64,000 nucleotides of DNA from Rheinheimera sp. UJ63 (GCF_021568285.1 NZ_JAKGTQ010000005.1:174787-238786), one strand, 5' to 3'. Positions 1 to 9,336 are shown, counted from the first letter of the stretch. Notes: generated by a model not told the origin, from the letters alone. Program-made: numbers and translations.

Positions 1-1390
1 GGCCCTTACTGGTATCAGGCATTAACAAGACGGTTTTTTTACCCGCAAAGGTTAACGGTAACGCCGTTGACCCTTTTACCACGGTGACGGCAGCTCGGGC
101 TAAGGCCAACTCAGCGGCGCGATGCTCTGGGTTAGCTAAGGTTTTTGTCGCCTGCGCGAGACTGGGCTGACTTAACGCTTTTAGGCTCTGTTTAGCCTTA
201 ACAATACGTTGATAAGATGCTTGTAATTCTTGCTTATCTAAATGCCCTTGCGCCACTGCCGCGCTTAATTCATCTAATAAAGCGGCCAGTTGGGGTAACT
301 CAGCTGGGCTTTGTAATTTCACTGGCATCAAGGCAATATCAGCCCCCGCAGCAAAGGTTTCAATCACGGCTTGAGGTACGGTAAAGAAATGACTAATACC
401 GGCCATATCCAAGGCGTCAGTAACAATCAGCCCTTTATAACCCAGCTGTTGGCGCAATACGCCATGCAAAATATTCCGCGACAATGTCGCTGGCTTTAAC
501 ATGGTTTCGCCATTTTTGCTAACGAACACGCTGTCGTCTAAAGCCGGAAACTGAATATGCGCAGTCATGATCATCGCCGGATCATATTGCTGAATAATCT
601 TCGCAAAGGGGTATAAATCGGTATTGGCAATTTGCTCCGCGCTATGATCAACAAGGGGTAAACCCAAGTGGCTGTCAACATGCGTATCGCCATGTCCTGG
701 AAAGTGCTTTAGCGAAACTAACAAGCCCGCTTGCTGCATCGCGCCTGTCATCGCCCCACCCAGCTCTGCCACTTGTTTGGCATCTTCACCAAAAGAACGG
801 ACATTAATCACCGGGTTTAAGGGATTTACATTCACATCAACCGTGGGCGCAAAGTTAACGTTAATGCCCAAACTTAACAGCTCATTCGCCAGAACCGTAC
901 CTACTTGGCTAGCAAAGGCGGTGCCATGCACGGGATAAGTGGCACCGATAGCCATATTACCGCTAAACGAGGTTGATTGTTGGCGGGGTAAACGCGCCAC
1001 GCGACCGCCTTCTTGGTCGATACCGATAAAAAGCGGTAAATGATGTCCTTGCGCTTGAGCTGCCGCCTGCAACTGCTCGGTTAATTGAATAATCTGCTGT
1101 GGTTGTTGCACGTTTTCTGCAAACAAAATAACGCCGCCAATCTGATAGTGTTGAATTAACTCGGCTAAAGCCGCAGGTAATTGCGTCATCGGCGTTCGAC
1201 ATTGCCCCGCCGCTACGGGCGTGTCACAGTAATAACGTAGATCCAACATCAATTTTTGTCCCAACATGTGGGGCACATCTATTGCCGGCTTGCGCGCAGC
1301 AGCATTTATATCCATAGCAGTCCAAAACAGTGAAGTTGACAGCATTGCTAGCAATACTTTGCGGTAGCAACCAAGGCGAGCAGTAGCCAA
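1..1390 (-). CDS. nagZ: Exported GH3 beta-N-acetylhexosaminidase (NagZ-like), C-terminus cut by window edge
   Basis: Family-3 glycosidase expected to release GlcNAc from the non-reducing end of murein fragments. About 463 residues are visible. The NagZ signature KHFPGHGDT lies near residues 228-236, and IGIDQEGGRVARL, a typical GH3 active-site strand, lies upstream. No ATG fits the N-terminus. A TTG at 1388-1390 is preceded by AAGGA with 7-base spacing, and from it reads a basic stretch, a hydrophobic core and an AAA-type cleavage region, so the protein looks exported, unlike cytoplasmic E. coli NagZ. The chain continues beyond the KHFPGHG domain into a second domain, as in two-domain GH3 enzymes. 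It is divergent from the transporter-kinase-murQ-namZ operon, which supports a role in murein sugar scavenging. The family call is firm; the start and exact substrate are inferred. Confidence 0.88.
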   Translation of the reverse strand, partial: MATARLGCYRKVLLAMLSTSLFWTAMDINAAARKPAIDVPHMLGQKLMLDLRYYCDTPVAAGQCRTPMTQLPAALAELIQHYQIGGVILFAENVQQPQQIIQLTEQLQAAAQAQGHHLPLFIGIDQEGGRVARLPRQQSTSFSGNMAIGATYPVHGTAFASQVGTVLANELLSLGINVNFAPTVDVNVNPLNPVINVRSFGEDAKQVAELGGAMTGAMQQAGLLVSLKHFPGHGDTHVDSHLGLPLVDHSAEQIANTDLYPFAKIIQQYDPAMIMTAHIQFPALDDSVFVSKNGETMLKPATLSRNILHGVLRQQLGYKGLIVTDALDMAGISHFFTVPQAVIETFAAGADIALMPVKLQSPAELPQLAALLDELSAAVAQGHLDKQELQASYQRIVKAKQSLKALSQPSLAQATKTLANPEHRAAELALARAAVTVVKGSTALPLTFAGKKTVLLMPDTSKG

Positions 1391-1580
1391 TTGGAAATCC
1401 TTAGCCTAATTCATTAGGGTTAAACATAAATTATTCATAAAAAATACGCAAACAAGAATATTTTAGTCTATTCACATTCTATAACTTATGCTTTACTGCA
1501 GCTAGCAATTGCCAGCAACCCCATCACAACAATGTGCTGCGGGGTGGGTTTGGCGCATTAATTTCGACAGGCAAAGCGTA
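1391..1580. promoter_or_regulatory. Divergent intergenic region between nagZ and the scavenging operon
   Basis: This AT-rich 190-base gap must hold both outward promoters. It carries the AAGGA ribosome site of nagZ (1398-1402) and AT-rich blocks at 1425-1465. I could not find a convincing -35/-10 pair or palindrome. The transporter frame stays open upstream of 1581 through a TTG at 1509, but that stretch reads as non-conserved filler and was not used. Confidence 0.4.
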
Positions 1581-3152
1581 ATGCAGCTCACCTTATTAGA
1601 TTGGCTGGTCTTTTGCAGCTACTTTTTGATCCTTGGTTTATTGGCATGGTGGGTCAACCAACAAAAATCGAAGAACAGCAGTGATTACTTCTTAGCGGCT
1701 AATTCAATGCCCGCATGGCTGGTGGCCATTTCTGTACTTGCCACGTCGCAATCTGCGGCCACTTTTTTAGGTGGCCCCGATATGGGCTTTCGCGGCAATT
1801 TAACCTATTTAGCCAGCTCTTTTGGCGCCATTTTGGCGGCCTGGTTTGTGATTAAATGGCTGATCCCTCGCTATTACCAGCTAAAAGTCACCACCGTATA
1901 TGAGTTATTAGAACAGCGCTTTAGTGCCAGCGCGAAAAATCATGCTGGGCAAATGTATTTATTTGGTCGGGTGTTTGCCAGTGGCGCGCGCTTATATATG
2001 GCGGCTTTAGCGGTCTCAATGCTGCTGTTTAATCATATCAACGCCAGCGGTATTGTGGCCGCAGTCGCGTTATTGGCCGTGATCGGTTTACTTTGTACCA
2101 TGATGGGCGGTATCCGCTCGGTCATTTATACCGATGCATTACAGTGCTTTGTCTATGTTAGTGCCGCCTTGCTGGTTTTGTTTTATTTATACAGCAGCCT
2201 CGATCTCCCCTGGCAACAAGTTGTTGAGGCTTTACGTTATCCGCCAGAGCAAGCCCGTTCTAAATTGTTGTTATTCGATTTCCATCTGGATTTTAGCTCG
2301 GCTGGCGTCTTTAATGTCTGGTCAGCGCTTACCGGCTTTGTCTTATTAAATATTGCGGCCTTTGGTTTAGATCAAGATATGACGCAGCGCGTATTGACCT
2401 GTAAAACACCGGCGAAAGGCGCGCAAGCGCTGCTCTCTTCAGTGTTATTAGTTATCCCAGTGATGTTAGTGTTTATTGTTATTGGATTTTTATTGTACTT
2501 GTTTTATCAACGGCCAGATTTAGCGGCGGGCACACAGGTATTACAAGACAGCTTTCAAGGCGAGAAAATCACCGTCTTTATGTACTATGTGCTAAATGAA
2601 TTACCATCTGGCTTACGGGGTTTGGTGGTGGTCGGCGTGATTGCCGCAGCGCTTTCAACCATTACTTCTGGGCTAAACTCCATGGCCTCGGTACTGGTTG
2701 CGGATCTCTATCAGCCTTGGCGCTTACGCCGCCAACCAACTACCGAAGCCAAACATTTTGTCCGTGCCGGACAATACGCCATGCTGCTAACGGCTATCGC
2801 GTTATCCTTAATGGCCATCTTATGTTTTTACTGGCAACAGTATTCCGATATGCCGCTACTGGCCTTTGCGCTAAGCGTAATGGTGTTTTCTTACAGCGGT
2901 TTACTCGGCGTATTTTTTACCGCGTTATTTACTCGGCGCGGTAATCGATATAGTGTGACGGCCGCCTTGTGTGTTGGCTTTGTTACTTGCTTAGTATTGC
3001 AACCCTATGTATTAAAGCAGCTTAGTCCAAACTTAGCGGCTTTAGATTTAGGCTTCACCTGGCAGTTATGTATCGCCACGCTTTTGGCCTTTTTAACCTG
3101 TTATAGCGGCAGCGCACAGCAAACCACGTCTGCGCATGCCAAGGAGGCTTAA
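1581..3152 (+). CDS. Sodium:solute symporter (SSS family), probable amino-sugar importer
   Basis: Integral membrane protein of 523 residues with about 13-14 hydrophobic segments and the SSS architecture: an early region with SDYFLAANSMPAWLVAISVLA, a core GGIRSVIYTDALQ motif and a GLNSMASVLVADLY stretch, both characteristic of sodium/sugar symporters. The ATG at 1581 is chosen because the first membrane segment begins a few residues later. It overlaps the kinase gene by one base and is first in a kinase-murQ-namZ operon, so MurNAc and/or GlcNAc is the likely cargo, replacing the PTS importer MurP used by E. coli. The family is clear; the substrate is inferred only from context. Confidence 0.85.
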   Translation: MQLTLLDWLVFCSYFLILGLLAWWVNQQKSKNSSDYFLAANSMPAWLVAISVLATSQSAATFLGGPDMGFRGNLTYLASSFGAILAAWFVIKWLIPRYYQLKVTTVYELLEQRFSASAKNHAGQMYLFGRVFASGARLYMAALAVSMLLFNHINASGIVAAVALLAVIGLLCTMMGGIRSVIYTDALQCFVYVSAALLVLFYLYSSLDLPWQQVVEALRYPPEQARSKLLLFDFHLDFSSAGVFNVWSALTGFVLLNIAAFGLDQDMTQRVLTCKTPAKGAQALLSSVLLVIPVMLVFIVIGFLLYLFYQRPDLAAGTQVLQDSFQGEKITVFMYYVLNELPSGLRGLVVVGVIAAALSTITSGLNSMASVLVADLYQPWRLRRQPTTEAKHFVRAGQYAMLLTAIALSLMAILCFYWQQYSDMPLLAFALSVMVFSYSGLLGVFFTALFTRRGNRYSVTAALCVGFVTCLVLQPYVLKQLSPNLAALDLGFTWQLCIATLLAFLTCYSGSAQQTTSAHAKEA

Positions 3153-4009
3153 TGCGTTACTTGTTAACCTTAGATGGCGGTGGCACCAAAACGGATGGCC
3201 TATTGCTGTGTCAACAAAGCGGTCAACGCTGGACGGCTCGCGCCGGTGCTGCCCAGCTGACCAACGATTTTGCAGCAGCCATTCATCATGTGCGTGAGCT
3301 CAGCCTGCAGCTTTGCCAACAAGCCAATGCCAGCCCTGCTGACGTCAGTGCTATATTCGGCTTAGCGGGCGCGGGAAATCCACAGTTAGCCGAAGCATTT
3401 AACCAAGCCCAGCAAATCCCTTTCGCCCACTGGCAGCTGACAACGGATGCGCGTACCTCTTTATATGGTGCGAACTTAGGCCAACCCGTGGTGGTGGTGG
3501 CGATTGGTACCGGTTCCGTGGGTATGCGCTTGCAACAGGATGGCACTGAACACCAGGTAGGCGGCTGGGGTTTTGGTATTGGCGATGAAGGCGGTGGCGC
3601 TTGGCTGGGTCAACAATTAGTACGACAACTGTTATGGCAATTAGATTGGCAACGGCCACTTAGCCCATTACTGACTGCGGTTAGTCAGCAATGTGGTATC
3701 GATGCCGAGCAGTTGCTGCCTTGGTTGAAACAAGCCAAAGCTCATGATTTTGCCAAACTGGCGCCTTTGGTCTATCACTATCAGGATGCGCTCAGCCAGC
3801 AATTACAGCAACAGCAAGGTGCTGCCATTGCTACCTTGGCTAAGTGCGCGCTCAACCAGCAAAATTTGCCCTTGGTGTTATTAGGTGGCTTAGCCACGCA
3901 TTGCCAGCCTTGGCTTTGCGATAACTTACAAGCACAATTACAACCTGCCCGCGGTGATGCATTAGCGGGCGGTTTAGTTCTAGCGGCCAAATTGGCCGCT
4001 TCTTCTTAA
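3152..4009 (+). CDS. N-acetylglucosamine/N-acetylmuramic acid kinase, BadF/BadG family (MurK-like)
   Basis: ASKHA-fold sugar kinase of 285 residues. The N-terminal phosphate-binding motif LDGGGTKTDGLLL is at residues 7-19. A second glycine-rich element, AIGTGSVGM, sits near residue 115, followed by VGGWGFGIGDEGGGAWLG, typical of eukaryote-type GlcNAc kinases and of MurK from Clostridium. The start codon shares one base with the stop of the symporter gene and follows a strong AAGGAGG site (3141-3147), so translation is coupled. With an SSS importer in front and murQ behind, the expected reaction is ATP-dependent 6-phosphorylation of imported MurNAc and/or GlcNAc, making the MurQ substrate. A general GlcNAc kinase cannot be excluded from sequence. 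Confidence 0.82.
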   Translation: MRYLLTLDGGGTKTDGLLLCQQSGQRWTARAGAAQLTNDFAAAIHHVRELSLQLCQQANASPADVSAIFGLAGAGNPQLAEAFNQAQQIPFAHWQLTTDARTSLYGANLGQPVVVVAIGTGSVGMRLQQDGTEHQVGGWGFGIGDEGGGAWLGQQLVRQLLWQLDWQRPLSPLLTAVSQQCGIDAEQLLPWLKQAKAHDFAKLAPLVYHYQDALSQQLQQQQGAAIATLAKCALNQQNLPLVLLGGLATHCQPWLCDNLQAQLQPARGDALAGGLVLAAKLAASS

Positions 4010-4022
4010 GACAGGCAAGACA

Positions 4023-4943
4023 ATGCACACAGAACAATTATTAGCCCAACTGGCCAACATGAGCACCGAAGCACGTAATAGCGACAGTGCCAATATCGAT
4101 CAACTGAATAGCTTGCAACTGGTGTCGTTAATTAACCAAGCCGACCAAGGGATTGCGCAGCACATTACTCCGGCTTTACCGCAAATCGCTGCGGCGGTTG
4201 ATCAGATTGTTAAAGCCTTTACGCACGGTGGTCGCTTAATCTACTTGGGCGCAGGAACCAGTGGTCGCTTAGGGATCTTAGATGCGGTGGAATGCCCACC
4301 GACTTATAGCGTGCCAGATCAGCAAGTGATCGGCTTAATTGCTGGGGGTGATAAAGCGATCTATAAAGCCGTTGAAGGCGCAGAAGATAACCCAGAGCTA
4401 GGTGCTGCCGACTTACAACGCATTCAATTTAGCGCTAAAGATGTGCTGGTGGGCATTGCCGCCAGCGGTCGCACACCTTATGTGCTTGGTGGGCTGGCCT
4501 ACGCGCGCTCACTTGGCGCCAGCACCGTGGCCATTAGTTGTAATGCCCAAGCCCCACTGCTACAAGCTGCCGATATTGCCATCTGCGCTGAAGTTGGGCC
4601 AGAAGTGGTGACCGGTTCAACCCGGATGAAAGCCGGCACCGCACAAAAAATGATTTTAAATATGCTCAGTACCGCCGCCATGGTGCGTACCGGCAAGGTT
4701 TATCAGAATTTAATGGTCGACCTGCATGCCAGCAACCAAAAATTAGTCGCTCGCGCCATTCGTATAGTGATGCAAGCCACCGATTGCACTGCGCCAGTGG
4801 CGGAACAAGCCTTACAAGACAGCCAAATGAACGCCAAGCTGGCTATTTTACATTTACTCAGTGGCCAACCGATTGCCCGTTGCCGTAAGCAATTAACGGC
4901 ACAACAGGGCTTCGTGCGCCAAGCATTGGAGGCGATGCAATGA
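4023..4943 (+). CDS. murQ: N-acetylmuramic acid 6-phosphate etherase
   Basis: Cytoplasmic lyase of 306 residues that cleaves the lactyl ether of MurNAc-6-phosphate to give GlcNAc-6-phosphate and D-lactate. The SIS-domain core is present: LIYLGAGTSGRLGILDAVEC and PPTY around residues 71-95, LIAGGDKAIYKAVEGAEDN near 102-120 (this segment and the preceding AVEC carry the two glutamates assigned as catalytic in E. coli MurQ), GIAASGRTPYVLGGL, and a TGSTRMKAGTAQK segment. Length matches the family (about 300). It begins 13 bases after the kinase gene and overlaps namZ by 4 bases (ATGA), so it is inside the scavenging operon. The identification is secure. Confidence 0.97.
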   Translation: MHTEQLLAQLANMSTEARNSDSANIDQLNSLQLVSLINQADQGIAQHITPALPQIAAAVDQIVKAFTHGGRLIYLGAGTSGRLGILDAVECPPTYSVPDQQVIGLIAGGDKAIYKAVEGAEDNPELGAADLQRIQFSAKDVLVGIAASGRTPYVLGGLAYARSLGASTVAISCNAQAPLLQAADIAICAEVGPEVVTGSTRMKAGTAQKMILNMLSTAAMVRTGKVYQNLMVDLHASNQKLVARAIRIVMQATDCTAPVAEQALQDSQMNAKLAILHLLSGQPIARCRKQLTAQQGFVRQALEAMQ

Positions 4944-6109
4944 AATCCGTCTGGCACCTTGCGCTCACGTTTCTCGTTTGGTTTAGCCCGCTAGCTTTGG
5001 CCAATAGTGCCGCTCCCGTGCTGCTGACCGGCGCTGAGCAACCGGCTAAATACTTGCCGCTACTAAAAGGTAAACGCGTTGGCTTGTTAGTTAATCAAAC
5101 CTCGGTAGTGGGTGAACAACATCTGGTTGACTTTTTACTGGCGCAAAACATTCAGGTAGTCGCGATTTTCGCGCCAGAGCATGGTTTTCGAGGGAATCAT
5201 GACGCCGGCGCCGCTATCGCTAATGGCACAGATAGCCGCACTGGTTTACCGGTTTGGTCAATGTATGGCGCCAGCAAAAAACCCAGCCCCGAGCAAATGC
5301 AAGCACTGGATATTATCCTGTTTGATATTCAGGATGTTGGCGTACGTTATTACACCTATATCAGCTCGATGCACTACATGTTAGCGGCGGCAGCCGAATT
5401 TTCGAAACCGATGCTGGTGCTGGATCGGCCTAATCCGAATGGCGCCTATGTGGATGGGCCCGTGCTCGACTTAGCTTTTCAGTCATTTGTGGGGATGCAC
5501 CCCATTCCATTATTACATGGTATGACCGTTGGTGAGCTAGCCCTAATGATTAAAGGCGAGGGTTGGATAGCTCAAGCTGATAAATTAACGCTGACCGTGA
5601 TCCCAGTGGCGAACTATCAACGCCAGCAAGCTTATACCTTACCGATCCCACCAAGCCCCAACCTGCCGAATCAACAAGCGATTAAACTCTATCCTTCACT
5701 TGGCTTTTTTGAGGCGACACCGCTCAGTGTTGGTCGTGGTACTGCCTTTCCGTTCCAAGTGATTGGTTATGATAAGTTTGCCACCGACGGCTTTGCTTTT
5801 ACCCCGGTTAGCACACCGGGTGCCGCATTAAAACCGCCCTTAATGGACCAATTGTTACATGGTGAAGATTTACGCCACGTGCCGGCTGGCGGCTTAACGC
5901 TGAGTTATTTGATGCGCTGGAATCAGTTATTTGATAGCCATGCGAAAACGTTATTTAGCGCGCCCGAGTTTATGGATAAATTAGCCGGCACCGATCAATT
6001 GCGTCTGCAAATCGCAGCCGGTTTAAGTGAGGCGCAGATCCGCGCCAGTTGGCAACCACAGCTACAGCTGTTTTTAAAACAGCGTCAAGCCTATTTGCTT
6101 TATCCGTAA
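4940..6109 (+). CDS. namZ: Exo-beta-N-acetylmuramidase NamZ (DUF1343, GH171), exported
   Basis: Protein of 389 residues with a clear Sec signal peptide (hydrophobic LALTFLVWFSPLALA, cleavage near residue 22). It belongs to the former DUF1343 family, whose Bacillus subtilis member NamZ removes terminal MurNAc from murein chains. Visible family motifs are IFAPEHGFRGNHDAG (about residues 75-89), LFDIQDVGVRYYTYISSM, VLDRPNPNGAYVDGPVLD and SVGRGTAFPFQVIG. Its ATG overlaps the murQ stop by 4 bases. Together with the divergent NagZ-like enzyme it gives a pair of exo-enzymes for GlcNAc and MurNAc, feeding the importer, kinase and etherase of the same operon. The family assignment is firm; activity is by homology. 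Confidence 0.92.
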   Translation: MKSVWHLALTFLVWFSPLALANSAAPVLLTGAEQPAKYLPLLKGKRVGLLVNQTSVVGEQHLVDFLLAQNIQVVAIFAPEHGFRGNHDAGAAIANGTDSRTGLPVWSMYGASKKPSPEQMQALDIILFDIQDVGVRYYTYISSMHYMLAAAAEFSKPMLVLDRPNPNGAYVDGPVLDLAFQSFVGMHPIPLLHGMTVGELALMIKGEGWIAQADKLTLTVIPVANYQRQQAYTLPIPPSPNLPNQQAIKLYPSLGFFEATPLSVGRGTAFPFQVIGYDKFATDGFAFTPVSTPGAALKPPLMDQLLHGEDLRHVPAGGLTLSYLMRWNQLFDSHAKTLFSAPEFMDKLAGTDQLRLQIAAGLSEAQIRASWQPQLQLFLKQRQAYLLYP

Positions 6110-6115
6110 AGCCTG

Positions 6116-7522
6116 TTAAGTGCCTAACGGGTTGTGAATAACACCGCTGGGCACGCTAATTAATTGGCCATTTAATACGGCTTGCACAACCTCGCCTTGC
6201 GTATTGACCAATAAAAACGTGGCACCTTGCCAAAGTTGTGGCGAGCCTTGTGTCGGGCGTAACGGATTTAGCAGCACGGGTAAACGGCTGCTTGCTTGCA
6301 ACAAAGCCTTATCACCCGAAAAATGGGTATAACCTTGCTGCAGTAAATCTAGATGTGCCTCAGTGTCTAAAGACAAGGCCGTGTTAAGCGGGTAAGCCTG
6401 CCCAGCTTTAAAAGCTAAACCTTGCACCGAAAATTGATGAAAAGCGCTAAACAAGGATAAGTCACCTAGCTCATCGATACGCGCGCGCCGATCGCCAGTA
6501 AGAGCCAAATTAATGGCCAGATCCACAGTAGCCGTCGTGTCGCCGATGCTCACGGTTAACCCTTGTAGCAACACATCTTTCATGCCGCCGCTACGATTAA
6601 ATGGGATGGCGTTATACAACGCCACATCAGCCTGCTGATAGCTATCACTGGCAATCGCAGCTAACCAAGCCACATAGAGTTGAAAATTCAGCCGCCGCGC
6701 CACTTGCCGATTGTCATCACCACGATAAGCGCCCGACTCCACTAACACCGTACTAATACCCATCGCCGCAAACGTATCGCCAAAAGAGCGGGCCGACCAA
6801 TCATCGGCATAACGACCGATATGCTGCGGGATCTGCTGCTCAAGCCAAGGTTGGACATGTGCAATTAACTGCATCGCAGCTCGGCGGCTAGCATTAATCT
6901 CACGTTCGGCATTATAAGCCGGCGCTAACAATGAAATGGTTGCGGGGTTAGGATAAGGACCTGCCGCATGAAAACGGTTTTGATCATGCAAGTTAAAAGC
7001 AAAATGCGGTTTAATCTGCTTCGCTGCCGCCATTAACAACTGCCCTTCTGGGCTTTGTAAGGCCAGGGCATCACGATTAATATCGATACCTTGAGCATTG
7101 ACTCGGCTGCGCTTAGCGGCACCATCCGGATTAAGCATTAGAATAATATACAGCGTTATGTCGGCAAATAACTGCTCGCGCCACGCCGCCTGCTCTGGTG
7201 CCTGTAGATAATTTAATAAATCAAACAGGGCCGCGGTGGCGGTAGATTCATCGCCGTGCATTTGCGACCAAGCCAATACTCGCTTGTCACCTTGGCCTAA
7301 TTGAAGTTGATAAATGGGTTGCTGCTCCACCGAACGCCCCAGTTCGGTTACCGTTAGCCATGGCTGCGCTTGGTAATGCTCGATTAACGGCGCAATGTCG
7401 CTAAATTGCAGTTGCGGTTTATTTAAATGCGCTTGTTGATACGGGTGATAATCAGGAATTGTCATTGCTTTGGCCATTATTACGCTGCTGACTGCCAGTA
7501 TCAGGAAAACCAATTTATTCAT
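6116..7522 (-). CDS. Exported M14-family zinc carboxypeptidase
   Basis: Secreted metallopeptidase of 468 residues with an N-terminal signal peptide (MNKLVFLILAVSSVIMAKA). The zinc site HxxE occurs in SQMHGDEST (about residues 88-96), the third ligand in FNLHDQ, substrate-binding residues in DINRDA, and the catalytic glutamate probably in VLVESGAYRG. The last 150 residues form an extra domain that I do not recognise. The gene converges on namZ with only 6 bases between the stops. In this setting cleavage of murein stem peptides is plausible, but general M14 peptidases also digest dietary peptides, so the substrate is open. The start ATG lacks a strong ribosome site. Confidence 0.85.
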   Translation of the reverse strand: MNKLVFLILAVSSVIMAKAMTIPDYHPYQQAHLNKPQLQFSDIAPLIEHYQAQPWLTVTELGRSVEQQPIYQLQLGQGDKRVLAWSQMHGDESTATAALFDLLNYLQAPEQAAWREQLFADITLYIILMLNPDGAAKRSRVNAQGIDINRDALALQSPEGQLLMAAAKQIKPHFAFNLHDQNRFHAAGPYPNPATISLLAPAYNAEREINASRRAAMQLIAHVQPWLEQQIPQHIGRYADDWSARSFGDTFAAMGISTVLVESGAYRGDDNRQVARRLNFQLYVAWLAAIASDSYQQADVALYNAIPFNRSGGMKDVLLQGLTVSIGDTTATVDLAINLALTGDRRARIDELGDLSLFSAFHQFSVQGLAFKAGQAYPLNTALSLDTEAHLDLLQQGYTHFSGDKALLQASSRLPVLLNPLRPTQGSPQLWQGATFLLVNTQGEVVQAVLNGQLISVPSGVIHNPLGT

Positions 7523-7701
7523 GATTAGCCCATTTAAACTGCAATACTTATACAGATCCTAATACAAACGCATGAAAAGACAATAGGATATTTTAATTAG
7601 TTTCTGGGTAAAGCCGCAGGTTTCGCGCTTGCAGAAGGCGCAGTTAGCCTGTATAAAATCATACATTATCCAAACTGCGATGAACCCAGCGCCTGAGCGT
7701 T

Positions 7702-9138
7702 ATGGCCGAAATCATCCAGCAGATCCCGCATAAAACGGAGAACATCTTGGCAAATTGGCTCACCCTGTTACCGGCAATCGTAGCGATTGCGGTTGTGCTC
7801 TGGCGTAAAGAAGTGATCTTAGCGCTGTTGTTATCTCTTTGTACCGCCGAACTGCTGATTTTCATGCAGCAAGGACAAGGCATTGGTGCGGGTTTGCTGC
7901 TTGATGGCAGTATTCAAACCTTAGAGCGTATTGTCGCGGTTACCGCTGATGATGGTAATGCTCGGATCTTAATGTTTTCCTTGTTAGTCGGTGGTTTATT
8001 AGCTTATTTACGCCTCTCTGGCGGTGTTACCGCAACGGTAGATTTTTTAGTACGAAAAGGCATTGCCCGCACTGGCCGCCAAGCCGGTTTACTGACCTTT
8101 GGTATCAGCTTTTTTACCTTTATTGAATCGAACCTCAGCTCGTTAACCAAGGGGATTAGCACCCGCGGTTTATTTGATAAATTTCAAATGAGCCGTGCTC
8201 GGCTTGCCTATATCATCGACAGTACCAGCTCGCCTATTTGTATTATCATTTTACTCAATGGCTGGGGGGCTTATGTGCTCGGTTTATTAAGTACTTACGA
8301 GTTACCGGTGCCGGCCATTTCAGTGCTGTTAGGCAGTATTCCGCTGAATTTTTATGCCTTATTTACGCTAGCCGTGGTGCTGTATACCATTATCAGTGGC
8401 AAAGTATATGGCCCGTTAAAACGGGTAGAACAGCGCGCCAGCGAGCAATTACCGCAAACAGAAATTGAAACGCCGGCCAGCCATCCGGCGTTTATGCTGT
8501 TACCACTTTTAACATTAGTCGGTTCAATGATTGGCTTTATGTTTTTAACCGGTAATGGCGAGTTAGTGCAGGGCTCGGGTTCGCGCTCGGTGCTATATGC
8601 CACCGTGTTAGCCTGTTTAGTGGCGTATGCCATGATGATTATCAGCCGTCGCTTCCAACATCAGCAGTTAGTGGATATTGGCTTTAAGGGCATGTCTGAA
8701 TTACTGCCGGTAGTGACTATTGTGCTACTGTCGATGGCGCTAGGCAGCAGCTTAAAAGTATTAGGCACCGGCACCGTGATTGCCGGTATGGTCGATCAAA
8801 ATATCCCGCATTTTTTAATCCCAGCCTTGCTGTTTTTAGCCGGTTCTTTAATGTCAGTCACCACCGGTACTAGCTGGGGTACTTTCGCCATTTTAATTCC
8901 CATCGGCATCCCTATGGTGACCTTATTAAATTTACCCCCCCAATTGGTATTAGCGGCCATTCTGAGCGGCGGGATTTTTGGCGATCACTGCTCGCCTATC
9001 TCTGACAGTACCGCGGTAAGTTCCGTCGCCGCGGGCTGTGATTTGCTCGAGCACGTTAAAACGCAATTGCCCTATGCGCTGTTTTGCGGTGCACTGGCCT
9101 TAAGCGCTTTTGCCATTAGCGGTTGGCTGATGATTTAA
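7702..9138 (+). CDS. NhaC-family Na+/H+ antiporter
   Basis: Polytopic membrane protein of 478 residues with about 11-12 hydrophobic segments. The NhaC-type core is visible: FIESNLSSLTKGISTRGLFDKF, IDSTSSPICIIILLNGWGAY, a MSVTTGTSWGTFAILIPIGIP segment and the conserved FGDHCSPISDSTAVSSVAAG near the C-terminus. The family exchanges Na+ for H+ or for organic acids such as malate/lactate. It could help expel or balance Na+ brought in by the SSS importer, or handle D-lactate released by MurQ, but this is speculation. The ATG at 7702 has no ribosome site; a TTG at 7747 is in frame and has GGAG 6 bases upstream, so the true start may be 15 codons later. Confidence 0.85.
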   Translation: MAEIIQQIPHKTENILANWLTLLPAIVAIAVVLWRKEVILALLLSLCTAELLIFMQQGQGIGAGLLLDGSIQTLERIVAVTADDGNARILMFSLLVGGLLAYLRLSGGVTATVDFLVRKGIARTGRQAGLLTFGISFFTFIESNLSSLTKGISTRGLFDKFQMSRARLAYIIDSTSSPICIIILLNGWGAYVLGLLSTYELPVPAISVLLGSIPLNFYALFTLAVVLYTIISGKVYGPLKRVEQRASEQLPQTEIETPASHPAFMLLPLLTLVGSMIGFMFLTGNGELVQGSGSRSVLYATVLACLVAYAMMIISRRFQHQQLVDIGFKGMSELLPVVTIVLLSMALGSSLKVLGTGTVIAGMVDQNIPHFLIPALLFLAGSLMSVTTGTSWGTFAILIPIGIPMVTLLNLPPQLVLAAILSGGIFGDHCSPISDSTAVSSVAAGCDLLEHVKTQLPYALFCGALALSAFAISGWLMI

Positions 9139-9163
9139 CCCAGCTGCAATACTTACGGTAAAG

Positions 9164-9200
9164 ATACTGACGGTTATGGATTGCCAGATCCCGTCAGTAT
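9164..9200 (+). terminator. Hairpin downstream of the NhaC-type gene
   Basis: A perfect 10-bp inverted repeat, ATACTGACGG (9164-9173) and CCGTCAGTAT (9191-9200), with a 17-base loop, begins 25 bases after the stop codon and is followed by a short T-containing stretch (TGTTATTT). It is likely a transcription terminator of modest strength. Confidence 0.6.
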
Positions 9201-9336
9201 TGTTATTTAGTGAATACCTATATTGCGCTATGCGTAAGCAACACCTCTATCCATGCTTTAGTTGTGCTAAATCAAATTCCTGTTCTGGCTGTTTTGTTAC
9301 TCTGTGCATAATTGCGCCACGCGAGTTGGAAAGTTG

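Noticed and set aside
1509..1580. N-terminal extension of the symporter from TTG 1509
   Set aside because: The added 24 residues are unlike symporter N-termini, and ATG 1581 starts right before the first membrane segment.
7747..9138. TTG 7747 as the start of the NhaC-type gene
   Set aside because: It has a better ribosome site than ATG 7702, but without alignments the ATG was kept and the alternative noted in the gene entry.
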